NCBI GenBank assembly: GCA_944388635.1
Contig: CALXJN010000042.1
Location: 1-7,671 of the forward strand
Direction: 5' to 3'
Origin: an uncultured Clostridia bacterium
GTDB lineage: Bacteria; Bacillota; Clostridia; TANB77; CAG-508
DNA: 7,671 nucleotides
Positions 6,143 to 7,671 of this stretch are shown in pieces. Made by a program: the position numbers and the translations under genes. The notes under the pieces are model-generated. The model did no database searches and was not told the origin of the DNA. It was given only the letters and a program-made list of their open reading frames with translations. The stretch's first letter is position 1. Each line of letters opens with the position of its first letter.

Positions 6143-7509
6143 ATGGAAATTCCAGTAAAAAAGAATAAAGAATATATAGTAGATATATTAGATAATGGCT
6201 TCGAAGGAGAAGGAGTTGCAAAAATAGAAGGGTATACAATATTTGTACAAAATGCAATAAAAGGTGAAAAGGTAAAAATATTGATATTAAAGGTATTAAC
6301 TTCACATGCATTTGCAAAGGTGTTAGAAATTATAGAAGAATCAGAATTTAGAAAAAAGCCAGATTGTTTAAGCTATAAAAGATGTGGTGGCTGTAATCTA
6401 AGACATATGGAATACAAAAAAACATTAGAAATAAAGAAAGAAGCTGTACAAAATTTAATAAATAAGAATCTAAAGAGAAAAATAGAAGTAAACGAAGTCG
6501 TAGGAATGGAAGAACCATATTTTTATAGAAACAAAGCAATTTATCCGGTAGGATTAGATAAAAATAAAAAAGCCATAGTACGGAATTTTTGCAAATAGGA
6601 CACATGAAATAATAGAATTTGAAGAATGTAAAATTCAAACAAAAATATCACAAGAAATAGCAAAATATATAATACACTTTATAAACGAAACAAGAATAAG
6701 TGTATATGATGAAAAAACAGGAAGAGGTCTATTTAGACACATTTTAATAAAATACGGAATGAAAACAAATGAAGTAATGTGTGTATTTGTATTAAATGAT
6801 GAAAAATTACCATACGAAACTGAATTAATAGAAAAATTAAAAAATAAATTTCCAAATATAAAAACGATTATAAAAAATATAAATACGAAAAATACAAATG
6901 TAATACTCGGAAAGAAAAATGTAGTTATATTTGGAAGCGGATATATACAAGATAGGTTAGGGGAATACATATTTAATATTTCAACAAATTCATTTTATCA
7001 AGTAAATCCAATACAGACAGAAAAATTATACAATTTAGCAATAGAAGGTGCACAATTAAACAAAGACGATGTTATATTTGATTTATATTGCGGAATTGGG
7101 ACAATAGGAATTTTCGCATCAAAAAATGTAAAAAAAGTATATGGAATAGAAATAGTAGAAGAAGCAATAAAAGATGCAAAAGAAAATGCGAAAATAAACG
7201 GAATAGAAAATATAGAATTTATGGTAGGAGATGTAGAAAAAACATTAGATACACTTATATATGGCAAAAATATAAGACCAAATGTAGTATTTGTAGATCC
7301 GCCAAGAAAGGGACTAGATACAACAACAGTAGGAAACCTACTAAAAATCAAACCAAAGAAAATTGTATATATAAGTTGCAACCCAGCAACACTTGTAAGA
7401 GATTTAAGCAAATTAGAAGAAAAATATAATGTAAATAAAATAGCACCAGTGGATTTGTTCCCATATACACGGACATGTAGAGTGTGTCGCAGTACTAGAG
7501 ATGAAATAA
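6143..7509 (+). CDS. rlmD: 23S rRNA (uracil-C5)-methyltransferase, RlmD/RlmCD family, expressed through two +1 frame changes
   Basis: The enzyme uses S-adenosylmethionine to methylate C5 of a uridine in 23S rRNA (U1939 in E. coli; Gram-positive homologues may also do U747). It starts at 6143 behind GAGGAG. The frame is whole only if C6581 and C7470 are passed over: 146 + 296 + 12 = 454 residues, normal for the family. In order: an N-terminal TRAM domain (about 5-60), iron-sulfur cysteines C75, C81, C84 and C162, the substrate-region motif PYFYRNKAIYP at 125-135, the SAM motif DLYCGIGTIG at 313-322, DPPRKG at 385-390 and the catalytic Cys412 in SCNPAT. The end, FPYTGHVECVAVLEMK, contains the conserved HVE. 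C162 and the whole methyltransferase domain lie beyond the first shift, and the HVE beyond the second. Unshifted, it would stop at 6598 with 151 residues. tspO follows 61 bases later with no terminator between. Confidence 0.93.
6581..6584 (+). other. CGGA +1 recoding site 3 (rlmD)
   Basis: In frame the codons read GCC ATA GTA CGG AAT TTT TGC AAA TAG, ending at 6598. Passing over C6581 gives GTA GGA ATT TTT GCA AAT AGG ACA CAT GAA (VGIFANRTHE), the expected family continuation leading to the fourth iron-sulfur cysteine. The restored residue is Gly147. Confidence 0.75.
7470..7473 (+). other. CGGA +1 recoding site 4 (rlmD)
   Basis: In frame the codons read TAT ACA CGG ACA TGT and run on to TAA at 7605-7607, deep inside the next gene. 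Passing over C7470 gives TAT ACA GGA CAT GTA GAG TGT (YTGHVEC), the standard C-terminal motif of the family, and a TAA at 7507-7509. The restored residue is Gly443. Confidence 0.75.
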
Positions 7510-7570
7510 AAATATTAATAAAAGTCATATTACGTAGCTTATCACATATAATAAAAGCAAGAGGTGTTAT

Positions 7571-7671
7571 ATGGATAAAGCAAAAATTTATATTAAGTCA
7601 ATCTTAATTCCACTAGTCCTAGGAGGAATAGTAGGAATTATAATATCAAAATTTATTGATTATGACAGCCT
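7571..7671 (+). CDS. TspO/MBR-family membrane protein, N-terminal fragment (cut by window end)
   Basis: Only the first 33 residues and a partial codon are visible, starting at the ATG at 7571 after AGAGGTG (7560-7566). They read MDKAKIYIKS, then a hydrophobic first membrane span LIPLVLGGIVGIIISKF, then IDYDS. The IPLxxGG pattern in a first helix preceded by Lys residues is typical of bacterial TspO/MBR proteins, small five-helix membrane proteins that bind porphyrins and other ligands. The diagnostic later motifs are outside the window, so this is a family-level guess. The start lies 61 bases after the true rlmD stop, so it is likely co-transcribed with rlmD. The unshifted rlmD frame would overlap its first 37 bases. 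Confidence 0.6.
   Translation, partial: MDKAKIYIKSILIPLVLGGIVGIIISKFIDYDS

Noticed and set aside
6541..6552. CCGGTAGGA in rlmD as a further recoding site
   Set aside because: It reads TAT CCG GTA GGA in frame (YPVG), with conserved protein sequence on both sides.
2091..7509. dnaE and rlmD as simple pseudogenes
   Set aside because: Apart from the four C bases both genes are motif-complete, of normal length and show no other damage. Independent decay would not produce the same CGGA signature four times in frame.
7524..7552. tspO promoter with TATAAT at 7547-7552
   Set aside because: No good -35 box lies at the right distance, and the predicted transcript start would fall on the ribosome site itself, so co-transcription with rlmD is more likely.

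Overview
The window is strongly AT-rich, with AGA as the dominant arginine codon, many A-ending codons and strong AGGAGG-type ribosome sites. It encodes enolase, a DnaE-type DNA polymerase III alpha subunit, a one-gene RlmD-type 23S rRNA methyltransferase, a TspO-like protein and two tiny Cys/Gly-rich membrane proteins. This fits a low-GC Clostridia-like member of the Bacillota. The exact lineage cannot be read from the sequence.

Layout: (1) 1-413, the 3' end of an unrecognised gene; (2) 482-1789, eno; (3) 1790-2090, a G.U-rich hairpin followed directly by a 208-bp inverted-repeat element with a GC-rich core; (4) 2091-5563, dnaE, readable only if the frame moves +1 at two places; (5) 5564-5694, two tandem hairpins acting as convergent terminators; (6) 5695-5965, two small ORFs on the minus strand; (7) 6084-6112, a good sigma-A-type promoter; (8) 6143-7509, rlmD, again needing two +1 shifts; (9) 7571-end, the start of a TspO/MBR-like gene.

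The main observation is that both broken genes are broken in the same way. At 3162, 3679, 6581 and 7470 the zero-frame codon is CGG followed by A (CGGA). Ignoring the C restores the expected protein and places a GGA glycine there. By-eye reading finds no other in-frame CGG codon in any gene of the window. Once the four shifts are made, DnaE is a complete 1156-residue protein and RlmD a complete 454-residue protein, with every catalytic motif intact. This looks less like random decay or sequencing error and more like a codon-specific +1 recoding system: CGG unassigned or very slowly read, with CGGA skipped by one base or decoded as a four-base glycine codon. Systematic sequence error remains the main alternative and must be excluded with raw reads and peptides.

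Functionally the genes are housekeeping (glycolysis, replication, ribosome modification), so they are unlikely to be pseudogenes. If the recoding is real, output of a replicative polymerase and of an rRNA-modifying enzyme would depend on how efficiently CGG is bypassed.
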